From UBA7446 sp038143535 (GTDB lineage: Bacteria; Bacteroidota; Bacteroidia; Flavobacteriales; Flavobacteriaceae): a stretch of 64,000 bases of DNA. A program made the position numbers and the translations under genes. The stretch covers positions 806,001 to 870,000 of the forward strand of contig JAYQMD010000001.1 in NCBI GenBank assembly GCA_038143535.1, given 5' to 3'. Positions 1 through 8,322 of the stretch are shown here, piece by piece. The number at the start of each line of letters is the position of its first letter. Position 1 is the first letter of the stretch. Below the pieces are notes generated by a model that was not told the DNA's origin, did not search any database, and saw nothing but the letters and a program-made list of their open reading frames with translations.

Positions 1-607
1 TATCCCCTTCTTTGCGGACTTGCTTTATGTAGCTTTCCATTTGGGCAGCCATTGCTGGGTCTGGACAACGAACAGGGTTACTTTCTACAGTAGAAAAATC
101 GCTTGTATTTTGTGGGTTTTCAAGAGTCAACCCCCCTACTGCCGAAACAAAAGCACGAATACTAACAGGTGCAATAAGTTGCTTGGCTATGCTGCCCGCT
201 ACCACACGGGCTGCGGTTTCACGTGCAGAACTTCTACCGCCGCCACGGTAATCACGAATGCCGTATTTTTGGTCGTAAACATAATCGGCGTGTGAAGGTC
301 GGTAGCTGTCTTTTATGTGGCTGTAATCTTTTGATTTTTGATTGGTATTCACAATGGTAAAACCAATGGGTGTTCCCGTTGACTTGCCTTCAAACACTCC
401 TGAGTGAATGGCAACCGAATCGGGTTCTTTTCGTTGCGTTACGATGGCCGATTGACCGGGTCTACGTCTGTTGAGGTCTTCTTGGATTGCCGCAACATCA
501 ATCGCAACACCTGCGGGACAGCCGTCAATAACTCCACCAAGGGCTACACCATGCGACTCGCCATAGGTTGTAAGGCTAAATATTTTTCCAAAAGAATTTC
601 CTGCCAT
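1..607 (-). CDS. aroC: Chorismate synthase, N-terminal part (3' end outside window)
   Basis: The gene makes chorismate from 5-enolpyruvylshikimate 3-phosphate with reduced FMN, the last step of the shikimate pathway in the cytoplasm. About 202 N-terminal residues are visible. They begin MAGNSFGKIFSLTTYGESHG, the family's opening signature, and continue with a GVIDGCPAG segment, the arginine-rich RRRPGQS loop and a DYRGGGRSSARETAARV segment, all hallmarks of AroC. The start is the ATG read on the minus strand at 605-607. The frame is open to the window edge, so the C-terminal part lies beyond base 1. Family identification is near certain. Confidence 0.97.
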   Translation of the reverse strand, partial: MAGNSFGKIFSLTTYGESHGVALGGVIDGCPAGVAIDVAAIQEDLNRRRPGQSAIVTQRKEPDSVAIHSGVFEGKSTGTPIGFTIVNTNQKSKDYSHIKDSYRPSHADYVYDQKYGIRDYRGGGRSSARETAARVVAGSIAKQLIAPVSIRAFVSAVGGLTLENPQNTSDFSTVESNPVRCPDPAMAAQMESYIKQVRKEGD

Positions 608-724
608 TTAAATATTTTTTTCAAAAGTACGAATATATACAGTCAACGTAAAACGGCTATTGAGAATTGTATTTGAATCCACATACAGGTTTAAAGTAAA
701 TCATCAATTCAAAATCCTTTTTCA

Positions 725-732
725 TAAATTTG
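725..732 (+). promoter_or_regulatory. Flavobacterial -7 box (TAAATTTG)
   Basis: TAAATTTG matches the Bacteroidota -7 consensus TAnnTTTG and lies 17 bases upstream of the ATG at 750. No clear TTG -33 element is seen 17-23 bases further upstream, so this is a partial match. Confidence 0.5.
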
Positions 733-749
733 CTGAAATTTATTTTCCA

Positions 750-1883
750 ATGCAAAATCTTTTCTTCCTAACCCTAGTTATTCTTTTTGTTTCATGCAGA
801 TCATCTTCTGGAGATTACACCATTAGCATTTCTGCTGACGTTGAAGATGACCACCAAATATTTCTCGTCAACTTTGATGACGATAACAAACCCAATGTAA
901 TTGATACGCTCTACGTGGAAGAAGGCCTAGCTTCTTACAGTGGTTTTGCTGAAGTACCAGATTATCAATCGTTGTGGGTAAATGGTGTAAGGGGATCTGT
1001 ACCGCTATTTGTTGAACCCGGAGAAATTACGGTTGAAATATATAAAGACAGCATTCAAGCTTCAAAAGTTAGGGGAACAAAAACCAACGTAGCTTTTAAA
1101 CGCTATATTGATGAAGTCAATCCATTATTAAAGTCTTTTTATGAAATTCAAAACGACATGCGAAATGCGGTGATCACACGTGATAGCTTGGGATATAAAG
1201 ATTTGGAGGAGCAACTAAAAGACATGGAGGCCAAATTTAATAATTTCCAGAAAGAATATACCAAATCCAATCCTGACTCCTATGTATCTGCAATGGTTTT
1301 GATGCAGTTGGTCATGAACAAAGCCATTAATAACGAAGAGGCTTATAAAATCTATAATGGCTTTAGTAAAACAATCAAGAAAACAAAGTCTGCTGTTAAG
1401 ATTAATGCACTCTTAGCGCCAAAAGAAGCTGAGGAATCGGAAGCGCTTCCTGAAGACGGCGAAGTTAATGTTGGTGATAAAGCACCTGATTTCTCAGCGC
1501 CTACTCCAAACGAATCTTTTGTTACACTAAACGCTTCCCTTGGAAAATTGACTATTTTAGATTTTTGGGCATCTTGGTGTGGCCCATGTCGTGTTGATAG
1601 CCCTAACCTAGTAAAGGTTCACAATACCTTTAAAGCCAATGGCTTGTCCATAGTAGGCATTTCGCTAGACAACAATAAGAAGTCTTGGGAAAAAGCCATT
1701 GATAACGACAAGCTCGATTGGACGCACGTATCACACCTTATGCGTTGGGACGACCCCATTGCTGCCGCATATGGTGTGAATTCAATTCCCCAATTATATC
1801 TATTGGATGAAAGTGGCACTGTGATCGCCAAAGAACGTCATGCAGAAGATTTTATGCCTATTCTTAAGCAAATACTGCTCTAA
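750..1883 (+). CDS. TlpA-like thioredoxin-fold lipoprotein
   Basis: This is probably a periplasmic, membrane-anchored thiol-disulfide oxidoreductase of the TlpA/ResA/AhpC-TSA type. It starts at the ATG at 750, which gives a short hydrophobic signal ending at Cys16 in a lipobox-like FVSC. An upstream start at 660 would bury this signal and is not preferred. Residues ~20-120 resemble the beta-rich DUF4369 domain often placed before the thioredoxin fold in Bacteroidota. The C-terminal ~140 residues hold the WCGPC redox motif at about residue 276 and the cis-proline SIPQ region. Its partner is not evident from the neighbours. The fold assignment is secure and the substrate unknown. Confidence 0.88.
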   Translation: MQNLFFLTLVILFVSCRSSSGDYTISISADVEDDHQIFLVNFDDDNKPNVIDTLYVEEGLASYSGFAEVPDYQSLWVNGVRGSVPLFVEPGEITVEIYKDSIQASKVRGTKTNVAFKRYIDEVNPLLKSFYEIQNDMRNAVITRDSLGYKDLEEQLKDMEAKFNNFQKEYTKSNPDSYVSAMVLMQLVMNKAINNEEAYKIYNGFSKTIKKTKSAVKINALLAPKEAEESEALPEDGEVNVGDKAPDFSAPTPNESFVTLNASLGKLTILDFWASWCGPCRVDSPNLVKVHNTFKANGLSIVGISLDNNKKSWEKAIDNDKLDWTHVSHLMRWDDPIAAAYGVNSIPQLYLLDESGTVIAKERHAEDFMPILKQILL

Positions 1884-1906
1884 GTAGACCCCTTTATTAT
1901 GGCGCA

Positions 1907-2788
1907 ATGAAGCGAATCATTTTTATCGTTACAGTACCTTTTTTGTTGCTTATTTCATGGTTACCTTTTTGGATGTTATATTCGTGTGCTAACATGTTAT
2001 ACGTTTTTCTTTATCATGTAGTAGGTTATCGGAAAAAGGTGGTGCGCAAGAACATCAAACGCTCTGGTTTGGTAAAAACAGAAAAAGAGGCATTGGCCAT
2101 TGAACGCAAATTCTACCGCTATTTATGTGATTTGTTTTTAGAAATAATTAAAGTAAGAGGCATGTCAAAAAAGAACATGATGCGCCGCTTTCGGATAACC
2201 AATCCAGCTTTTTTGGAAAATTTCGCCAAAGCGGGAAAATCTGTTTTTGTGATGACAGGGCATTATGGGAATTTTGAATGGCTCTTATCATTAGGGCATC
2301 ACACCCCACACACCCCGCACGGCATTTATACCCCATTGCAAAACCCCTATTTTGACAAGTACCTAAAAAAAGTACGCTCCATGCACGGGTCATATCTCAT
2401 TTCTCGAAAAAAGTTTGCAGAGCAATTTGCAACCATGCAGCACAAAAAAGAATTATCAGTTATTGGGTTCGCAGCAGATCAATCGCCTAAAAGCAATAAG
2501 AAAAATTACTTCCGTAGCTTTTTTGGTCATGAAGTTCCTGTGTTTACGGGGGCTGAACGTTTGGGTAAAAGGTTTGATATTCCTGTGTTAATGGCAAAAG
2601 TTAGAAGAGTTAAAAGAGGGTATTATGAAACAACGTTTAACCTATTGGCTGAACATCCCAATACACTACCAAACTACGCCATTACAGATATGTTTTACGA
2701 ACAATTGGAAGCTTTAATAAAAGAAGATCCGTCCCTTTATTTTTGGACACACAACCGCTTTAAGTTGATGCGACAAAAGCAGCAATAG
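1907..2788 (+). CDS. Lipid A biosynthesis-type lysophospholipid acyltransferase
   Basis: This is a membrane-associated acyltransferase of the LpxL/HtrB family, which transfers acyl chains onto lipid A precursors at the inner membrane. There is one N-terminal hydrophobic segment (residues ~4-38). The catalytic HX4E motif lies near residue 118 in GHYGNFEW, followed by a conserved AADQSP segment near residue 190 and the FFGHEVPVFTGAERL block. The length of 293 residues is usual for the family. The last 29 bases overlap the 3' end of glmM on the other strand, a tail-to-tail arrangement. The exact acyl acceptor (lipid A or an ornithine-type lipid) cannot be told from sequence. Confidence 0.9.
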   Translation: MKRIIFIVTVPFLLLISWLPFWMLYSCANMLYVFLYHVVGYRKKVVRKNIKRSGLVKTEKEALAIERKFYRYLCDLFLEIIKVRGMSKKNMMRRFRITNPAFLENFAKAGKSVFVMTGHYGNFEWLLSLGHHTPHTPHGIYTPLQNPYFDKYLKKVRSMHGSYLISRKKFAEQFATMQHKKELSVIGFAADQSPKSNKKNYFRSFFGHEVPVFTGAERLGKRFDIPVLMAKVRRVKRGYYETTFNLLAEHPNTLPNYAITDMFYEQLEALIKEDPSLYFWTHNRFKLMRQKQQ

Positions 2789-4145
2789 CCGCTTCAATTG
2801 TATTGATTTTATCAGCCATTTTTTCTTGTGTTTTGGCTTCGCCATACAAACGAATAATGGGTTCGGTATTGGATTTGCGCAAGTGAATCCACGAATCGTC
2901 AAAGTCGATTTTAACGCCGTCAATGGTGGTTACGCGCGCATCGGCAAAAGTTTTTGCAACAGCAGCCAACAGGGCATCTGCATCCCAAGTAGGTGAAAGT
3001 TCAATTTTCTTTTTGTCCATCACGTATGATGCATAGCGAGCTTTTAGGGCAGATACACTGATTTTTTCCTTTGCCAAGTGCGATAAGAAAAGGGCAATAC
3101 CAACAAGCGCATCACGCCCGTAGTGCAATGCAGGAAGAATGACACCGCCATTCCCTTCACCGCCAATAACAGCATTGACTTCTTTCATTTTTGCAACAAC
3201 GTGTACCTCGCCTACTGCACTGGCGTGGTAGTCTACTGCGTAATCGTTGGCCAAATCAGCTAACGCTCTTGAAGAAGATAAATTAGAAACAAGCGCACCC
3301 TTTTCAGATTGCAACACATAATCGGCACAAGCAACAAGGGTGTACTCTTCACCAAACAATAGGCCGTATTCATCCATAAAAACCAAACGGTCAACGTCTG
3401 GGTCTACGGCTATACCCAAATCTGCGTGCTGGGCAGTTACGACAGCTGACAAATCAACAAGATGTTCTTTTAGCGGCTCTGGATTGTGTGGAAATTCGCC
3501 ATTTGGCGTGCAGTGAATTTTATGCACTTTTACGCCTAACTGTTCCAGCAATTTCGGAACCGCAAAACCCCCAGATGAATTTACACCATCGACAACCGCA
3601 CTAAATCCTGCTGCTTTAATCGCGGAAACATTTACCTGTGGAAGATCAAGAATCGCATCTATATGCGACGTGAGTGCATCTGTTACTACATTGATTTTAC
3701 CTAGGTCATCTACTCCGACAAAGCAATAGGACTGATCGCTTACATACTGCATTAGTTCAGCACCGTCTTCAGCGCTGATAAATTCGCCTTTGTTGTTTAA
3801 TAATTTTAGGGCATTCCACTGCTTAGGATTGTGACTGGCTGTAATGATAATACCGCCTTGTGCTTGTTTGCGAACAACTTCCATTTCAACGGTAGGTGTT
3901 GTAGAAAGCCCTGCATCAATCACATCAATACCCAGACTCACGAGGGTCTGCTGCACAAGGGTTTGAACTATTGGACCTGATATGCGCGCATCACGGCCCA
4001 CAACTACAGTAGCTGACGAATGCTTGGTTTTAATCCAACTGCCGTAAGCTGCTGCAAAAGCAACCACATCTACAGGGGTGAGATTCTGATTGATTTCGCC
4101 ACCAATAGTGCCACGAATTCCCGAAACAGATGCAATTAAAGTCAT
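2760..4145 (-). CDS. glmM: Phosphoglucosamine mutase
   Basis: The protein interconverts glucosamine-6-phosphate and glucosamine-1-phosphate for UDP-GlcNAc, peptidoglycan and lipopolysaccharide synthesis. Its 461 residues belong to the alpha-D-phosphohexomutase superfamily. The N-terminal SGIRGTIGG start motif, the phosphoserine loop TASHNP near residue 101, the metal-binding DPDVDRL and the sugar-binding GGEGNGG and RKSNTEP motifs are all visible. In Bacteroidota this branch is normally annotated GlmM, although related phosphomannomutases look similar. A minus-strand TATATTTG box lies at 4159-4166, 13 bases upstream of the ATG. Confidence 0.9.
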   Translation of the reverse strand: MTLIASVSGIRGTIGGEINQNLTPVDVVAFAAAYGSWIKTKHSSATVVVGRDARISGPIVQTLVQQTLVSLGIDVIDAGLSTTPTVEMEVVRKQAQGGIIITASHNPKQWNALKLLNNKGEFISAEDGAELMQYVSDQSYCFVGVDDLGKINVVTDALTSHIDAILDLPQVNVSAIKAAGFSAVVDGVNSSGGFAVPKLLEQLGVKVHKIHCTPNGEFPHNPEPLKEHLVDLSAVVTAQHADLGIAVDPDVDRLVFMDEYGLLFGEEYTLVACADYVLQSEKGALVSNLSSSRALADLANDYAVDYHASAVGEVHVVAKMKEVNAVIGGEGNGGVILPALHYGRDALVGIALFLSHLAKEKISVSALKARYASYVMDKKKIELSPTWDADALLAAVAKTFADARVTTIDGVKIDFDDSWIHLRKSNTEPIIRLYGEAKTQEKMADKINTIEAAIAAFVAST

Positions 4146-4166
4146 ACTTTTGTTTTGTCAAATATA
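4145..4166. promoter_or_regulatory. Divergent pair of -7 boxes between glmM and acpH
   Basis: On the plus strand TACTTTTG (4145-4152) precedes the acpH ATG by 29 bases. On the minus strand TATATTTG (4159-4166) precedes the glmM ATG by 13 bases. Both match TAnnTTTG exactly. No convincing TTG -33 element was found for either. Confidence 0.5.
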
Positions 4167-4181
4167 AGCATACAAACACAC

Positions 4182-4769
4182 ATGAATTACTTAGCGCACT
4201 TGGCCTTATCTTATCCTTCAGCTGATTTGGTTGTGGGTAATTTTATAGGAGACCATGTGCGCAATAAAGACTTGGTTCATTTCACAAAAGAAGTGCGATT
4301 GGGTATTGATATGCATCGCAGCATCGATAGCTTCACTGATAAACATAAAGCCTCAACAGCCATTAGAGAAAAACTTTTTGCGGATTACAGACACATAAGC
4401 AGAATACTGGTTGACATCTATTACGACCACTTTTTAGCAGTCTATTTTGAACAATTTCACTATCAATCTTTGGAAACATTTAACGAAAAAATAACGGCTT
4501 TACTTCAGCAACACATTAACATCATGCCGCCATCCGCACAAGGTTATCTAAGGGGAATGCAAGCCCAAAACTGGCTGCTGGAATACAGCAGTGTTGCAGG
4601 TATTGGCGAAATTCTAAATAAAATGTCAAATCGGTCAGGTTTACACCTCTTGCAATCGGGTGCCCGCTCACTTGAATTCCACTATGATTTTTTTAAGATG
4701 CAATTTTTGAAATTCTACCCTGAACTCATGGGTTATTGCGATTCGATAAAAAAAGAAGCACTTCACTAA
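4182..4769 (+). CDS. acpH: Acyl carrier protein phosphodiesterase
   Basis: This is a cytoplasmic hydrolase of the ACP phosphodiesterase (DUF479) family, which removes the 4'-phosphopantetheine arm from holo-ACP. The ATG at 4182 gives the family-typical opening MNYLAHLALSYP, whereas an in-frame start at 4155 would add nine unlikely residues. Visible family features are GNFIGDHVR, the GIDMHRSID segment with metal-ligand His and Asp, and the DIYYDHFLA segment. The length (195 residues) is normal. It sits between glmM (divergent) and uvrA, with no operon evidence beyond same-strand order. Confidence 0.88.
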   Translation: MNYLAHLALSYPSADLVVGNFIGDHVRNKDLVHFTKEVRLGIDMHRSIDSFTDKHKASTAIREKLFADYRHISRILVDIYYDHFLAVYFEQFHYQSLETFNEKITALLQQHINIMPPSAQGYLRGMQAQNWLLEYSSVAGIGEILNKMSNRSGLHLLQSGARSLEFHYDFFKMQFLKFYPELMGYCDSIKKEALH

Positions 4770-4813
4770 AAAAACTTGACTAAAATCAATTATATTCGAA
4801 GCTTTGCTTGGCT

Positions 4814-7639
4814 ATGAAAGATGCAATAATTGTTAAAGGAACGCGGGTGCACAACTTGCAAGATATTGATGTGGAAATTCCACGTAATGAGCTTGTTGTC
4901 ATTACTGGGCTATCGGGCAGCGGCAAATCCTCACTTGCGTTTGATACCGTTTATGCCGAGGGTCAACGACGCTATATTGAAACTTTTTCAGCCTACGCAC
5001 GTCAGTTTTTGGGTGCACTAGAACGCCCCGATGTTGATAAAATTGACGGGCTTTCTCCAGTCATTGCTATCGAACAAAAAACGACGGGGAAAAGTCCTAG
5101 GTCTACTGTAGGTACCATTACAGAAGTATATGATTTCTTACGTTTACTGTATGCACGTGCTGCTGATGCCTACAGTTTTCTTACCAACGAAAAAATGGTG
5201 CAATACACCGACACCGAAATTCAAGCGGCTATAGCCGCGTCCTACAAAGACAAAAAAATTGCCATACTCGCACCTGTCGTACAATCGAGAAAAGGACACT
5301 ACCGCGAACTCTTTGCCTCTATTTTTAAGCAAGGTTTTACAAGAGTGCGAGCAGATGGAGCTTTTGTGGAGTTGGTCCCTAATTTCAAACTTGACAGGTA
5401 TAAAAACCACGATATTGAAATTGTTATTGACAGGCTTCAAGTCAAAACGTCAAAAACAGACAACAAGCGCCTTGCTGAAAGCATAGAAACCGCCATGTAT
5501 CACGGTAACGATATGCTGATGATATATGATTACGAAACAGCAAATACACGTTTCTACAGCCGTAAATTAATGTGTCCGAGCAGTGGTATATCCTATGCGG
5601 CACCAGAACCTAATACTTTTTCATTCAACTCCCCAAAAGGCATGTGTCCTTCTTGCAACGGTTTGGGTGTGGTGTATAAGGCCAACTATAAAAAAATCAT
5701 CCCCGACCCCACCATCTCTATCAAGGCAGGTGGTATTGCCCCAATTGGAGAAGAAAAAAACAACTGGACGTTTAAGCAAATGAACAGCATCGCACAACGC
5801 TATAATTTTTCACTTACTGCTGCAATAAAAGACATTCCCAAGGACGGTATGGAGGTGATACTGAACGGCGGAAACGAACGCTTTTCTGTGGCTTCTAAGT
5901 CGTTGGGTATCACTAGGGATTACAGCATTGATTACGATGGTGTTATTCCGTTTTTGGAACATCAATACAAACAAGCACATACAGCGGCACTGAAACGCTG
6001 GGCAAAGGGCTTTATGGACGAAATAAAATGTCCTAGCTGCGCAGGTTCAAGGCTTCGAAAGGAAGCTTGCTTCTTTAAGGTTGGCGACAAAGGCATTGCC
6101 GATTTGGCCGAAATGGACATTGCTCAATTGCACACTTGGGTACAAGGCATTCGTTCGTCAATGTCCGAAAAGCAACTCATCATTGCACATGAAGTACTGA
6201 TCGAAATAGAAAAGCGATTACAGTTTTTATTGGATGTTGGACTCGAATACCTGTCGCTAAACCGAAGTGCCAAAACACTTTCCGGTGGCGAAGCACAACG
6301 CATTCGTTTGGCAACACAAATTGGCGCACAATTGGTTGGGGTGCTCTATATTTTAGACGAGCCCAGTATAGGTCTGCACCAACGCGATAACGAAAGACTC
6401 ATCGAATCGTTAATGCAATTGCGTGATATTGGCAATTCGGTTATTGTGGTGGAACACGACAAAGACATCATGCTCAAATCAGATTATCTGATAGACATGG
6501 GACCTGGCGCTGGACGTCACGGTGGGAAGGTTGTGGCAGCCGACCATCCGAAGCATATCCAGCAGATGGATACAGATACAGCAGCCTACCTGACAGGCAA
6601 AAAACAAATTGAAGTCCCAAATAAAAGACGTCTCGGAAACGGAAAAAAACTACGATTGAAAGGCTGCACAGGCAATAACCTAAAGAACGTAGACATAAGT
6701 ATTCCACTTGGCAGCATGATAGGAGTTACGGGCGTATCAGGCAGCGGAAAATCCACGCTGATAAACGAAACCCTCTACCCCATTCTAAACCAGCATTTCT
6801 TTAAAGCCGTTAAGAAGCCACTCCCTTACCAATCAATCAAAGGTTTGGAGCATATTGATAAAGTAATTGACATCAACCAATCGCCAATTGGCCGCACACC
6901 ACGATCAAATCCAATAACCTACACTGGTGTATTTGGAGAAATCCGTCAGTTATTCACCAAAACACCAGAAGCCATGATACGCGGCTATAAACCCGGTAGG
7001 TTTAGTTTTAATGTTAAAGGCGGACGCTGTGAGACCTGTCAAGGTGCGGGAGTAAAAACCATTGAGATGAACTTTTTGCCCGATGTATTCGTGCATTGTG
7101 ACGCATGCTATGGCAAACGATTCAACAGAGAAACCCTTGAAATCAAGTATCGAAATAAAAATATTAGCGACGTTTTAGAGATGACAATCAATGATGCATG
7201 TCGCTTTTTTGAACCTTATCCCAAAATTTATCGTAAATTACAAACTATTCAAGACGTTGGATTGGGGTACATTACACTTGGGCAACAATCTACAACGCTC
7301 TCAGGTGGCGAAGCCCAACGCATTAAGTTGGCGACTGAATTATCCAAAAAGGATACGGGGCAAACCCTGTATATTTTGGATGAGCCCACCACTGGGTTGC
7401 ACTTTGAAGACATTCGGGTACTGATGAACGTACTCAACCGATTGGTCGACAAAGGGAACACCATGATTATCATCGAACACAACATGGATGTAATCAAGCA
7501 GATGGATCATATTATTGACATAGGTCCTGAAGGCGGCGCAAAAGGCGGTAACATCTGTTGCACGGGAACACCTGAAGAAATCTCTAAAATCAAATCTAAT
7601 CATACTGCTCGTTTTTTACAGCAGGAGTTAAAAACATAA
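4814..7639 (+). CDS. uvrA: UvrABC excinuclease subunit A
   Basis: UvrA recognises DNA damage in nucleotide excision repair and loads UvrB. This 941-residue protein has two ABC ATPase modules. The Walker A motifs GLSGSGKSS (about residue 32) and GVSGSGKST (about 638) are visible, as are two LSGGEAQRI signatures and ILDEPSIGLH/ILDEPTTGLH Walker B regions. Two zinc modules are built on CPSC...CPSC and CETC...CDAC pairs. I prefer the ATG at 4814 over an in-frame TTG six bases upstream. The frame is intact, unlike several neighbours. The LOG-family gene follows five bases downstream. Confidence 0.97.
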   Translation: MKDAIIVKGTRVHNLQDIDVEIPRNELVVITGLSGSGKSSLAFDTVYAEGQRRYIETFSAYARQFLGALERPDVDKIDGLSPVIAIEQKTTGKSPRSTVGTITEVYDFLRLLYARAADAYSFLTNEKMVQYTDTEIQAAIAASYKDKKIAILAPVVQSRKGHYRELFASIFKQGFTRVRADGAFVELVPNFKLDRYKNHDIEIVIDRLQVKTSKTDNKRLAESIETAMYHGNDMLMIYDYETANTRFYSRKLMCPSSGISYAAPEPNTFSFNSPKGMCPSCNGLGVVYKANYKKIIPDPTISIKAGGIAPIGEEKNNWTFKQMNSIAQRYNFSLTAAIKDIPKDGMEVILNGGNERFSVASKSLGITRDYSIDYDGVIPFLEHQYKQAHTAALKRWAKGFMDEIKCPSCAGSRLRKEACFFKVGDKGIADLAEMDIAQLHTWVQGIRSSMSEKQLIIAHEVLIEIEKRLQFLLDVGLEYLSLNRSAKTLSGGEAQRIRLATQIGAQLVGVLYILDEPSIGLHQRDNERLIESLMQLRDIGNSVIVVEHDKDIMLKSDYLIDMGPGAGRHGGKVVAADHPKHIQQMDTDTAAYLTGKKQIEVPNKRRLGNGKKLRLKGCTGNNLKNVDISIPLGSMIGVTGVSGSGKSTLINETLYPILNQHFFKAVKKPLPYQSIKGLEHIDKVIDINQSPIGRTPRSNPITYTGVFGEIRQLFTKTPEAMIRGYKPGRFSFNVKGGRCETCQGAGVKTIEMNFLPDVFVHCDACYGKRFNRETLEIKYRNKNISDVLEMTINDACRFFEPYPKIYRKLQTIQDVGLGYITLGQQSTTLSGGEAQRIKLATELSKKDTGQTLYILDEPTTGLHFEDIRVLMNVLNRLVDKGNTMIIIEHNMDVIKQMDHIIDIGPEGGAKGGNICCTGTPEEISKIKSNHTARFLQQELKT

Positions 7640-7644
7640 AAATC

Positions 7645-8319
7645 ATGGCAAATACATGGACAGACATGAAATCGAGTAACTCATGGTTAACCTTTAAAAT
7701 CATGGGGGAATTCGTATCGGGTTTTGAGCAAATGGGGATCATAGAGCCATGTGTATCCATATTTGGGTCGGCACGTACAAAACCAACCGATAGATACTAC
7801 AAAGAAACCGTCGAAATTGCAGAAAAATTAGTCAAACAAGGTTTTGGTGTCATCACAGGTGGCGGACCCGGGCTTATGGAAGCAGCCAATAAAGGCGCAC
7901 AACAAGGCGACGGCACTTCTGTAGGACTTGTTATTGAACTGCCGTTTGAACAAGACATAAACCCGTATATTGATAGAGACAAGCTAATTAATTTTGACTA
8001 CTTTTTTGTTCGTAAAGTAATGTTTATCAAATATGCACAAGCTTTTGTGGTCATGCCTGGAGGCTTTGGCACCTTAGACGAACTCTTTGAGGCACTAACG
8101 CTTATTCAAACAGAGAAAATTAAAAAATTCCCCATCGTATTGTTTGGCTCAGATTTCTGGTTTGGGCTCATCGATTGGATTAAAAACACATTGCTCAAGG
8201 AACATCACAACATAAGTCCTGAGGATTTGGATTTAATCAAAGTAGTTGACGACGTTGACGAAGCAGTAAAACACGTATCTCAATTCCACACAAAGCGGAA
8301 ATTCACCCCTAACTTTTAA
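7645..8319 (+). CDS. LOG-family (TIGR00730) nucleotide phosphoribohydrolase
   Basis: A Rossmann-like protein of the LOG (Lonely Guy) family. Characterised members cleave cytokinin riboside 5'-monophosphates or related nucleotide monophosphates to base and ribose 5-phosphate. The two family motifs are present: GGGPGLMEAANKGA near residue 72 and PGGFGTLDELFE near residue 137, supplying the catalytic Arg/Glu environment. The 224 residues include an N-terminal extension of ~35 residues found in the type II-like branch. It follows uvrA at five bases, so co-transcription is likely. The physiological substrate in Bacteroidota is unknown. Confidence 0.88.
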   Translation: MANTWTDMKSSNSWLTFKIMGEFVSGFEQMGIIEPCVSIFGSARTKPTDRYYKETVEIAEKLVKQGFGVITGGGPGLMEAANKGAQQGDGTSVGLVIELPFEQDINPYIDRDKLINFDYFFVRKVMFIKYAQAFVVMPGGFGTLDELFEALTLIQTEKIKKFPIVLFGSDFWFGLIDWIKNTLLKEHHNISPEDLDLIKVVDDVDEAVKHVSQFHTKRKFTPNF

Positions 8320-8322
8320 GCA

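Noticed and set aside
5144..5440. Antisense open frames within uvrA and other long genes
   Set aside because: They lie opposite strongly conserved coding sequence and encode no recognisable domain; regarded as shadows.
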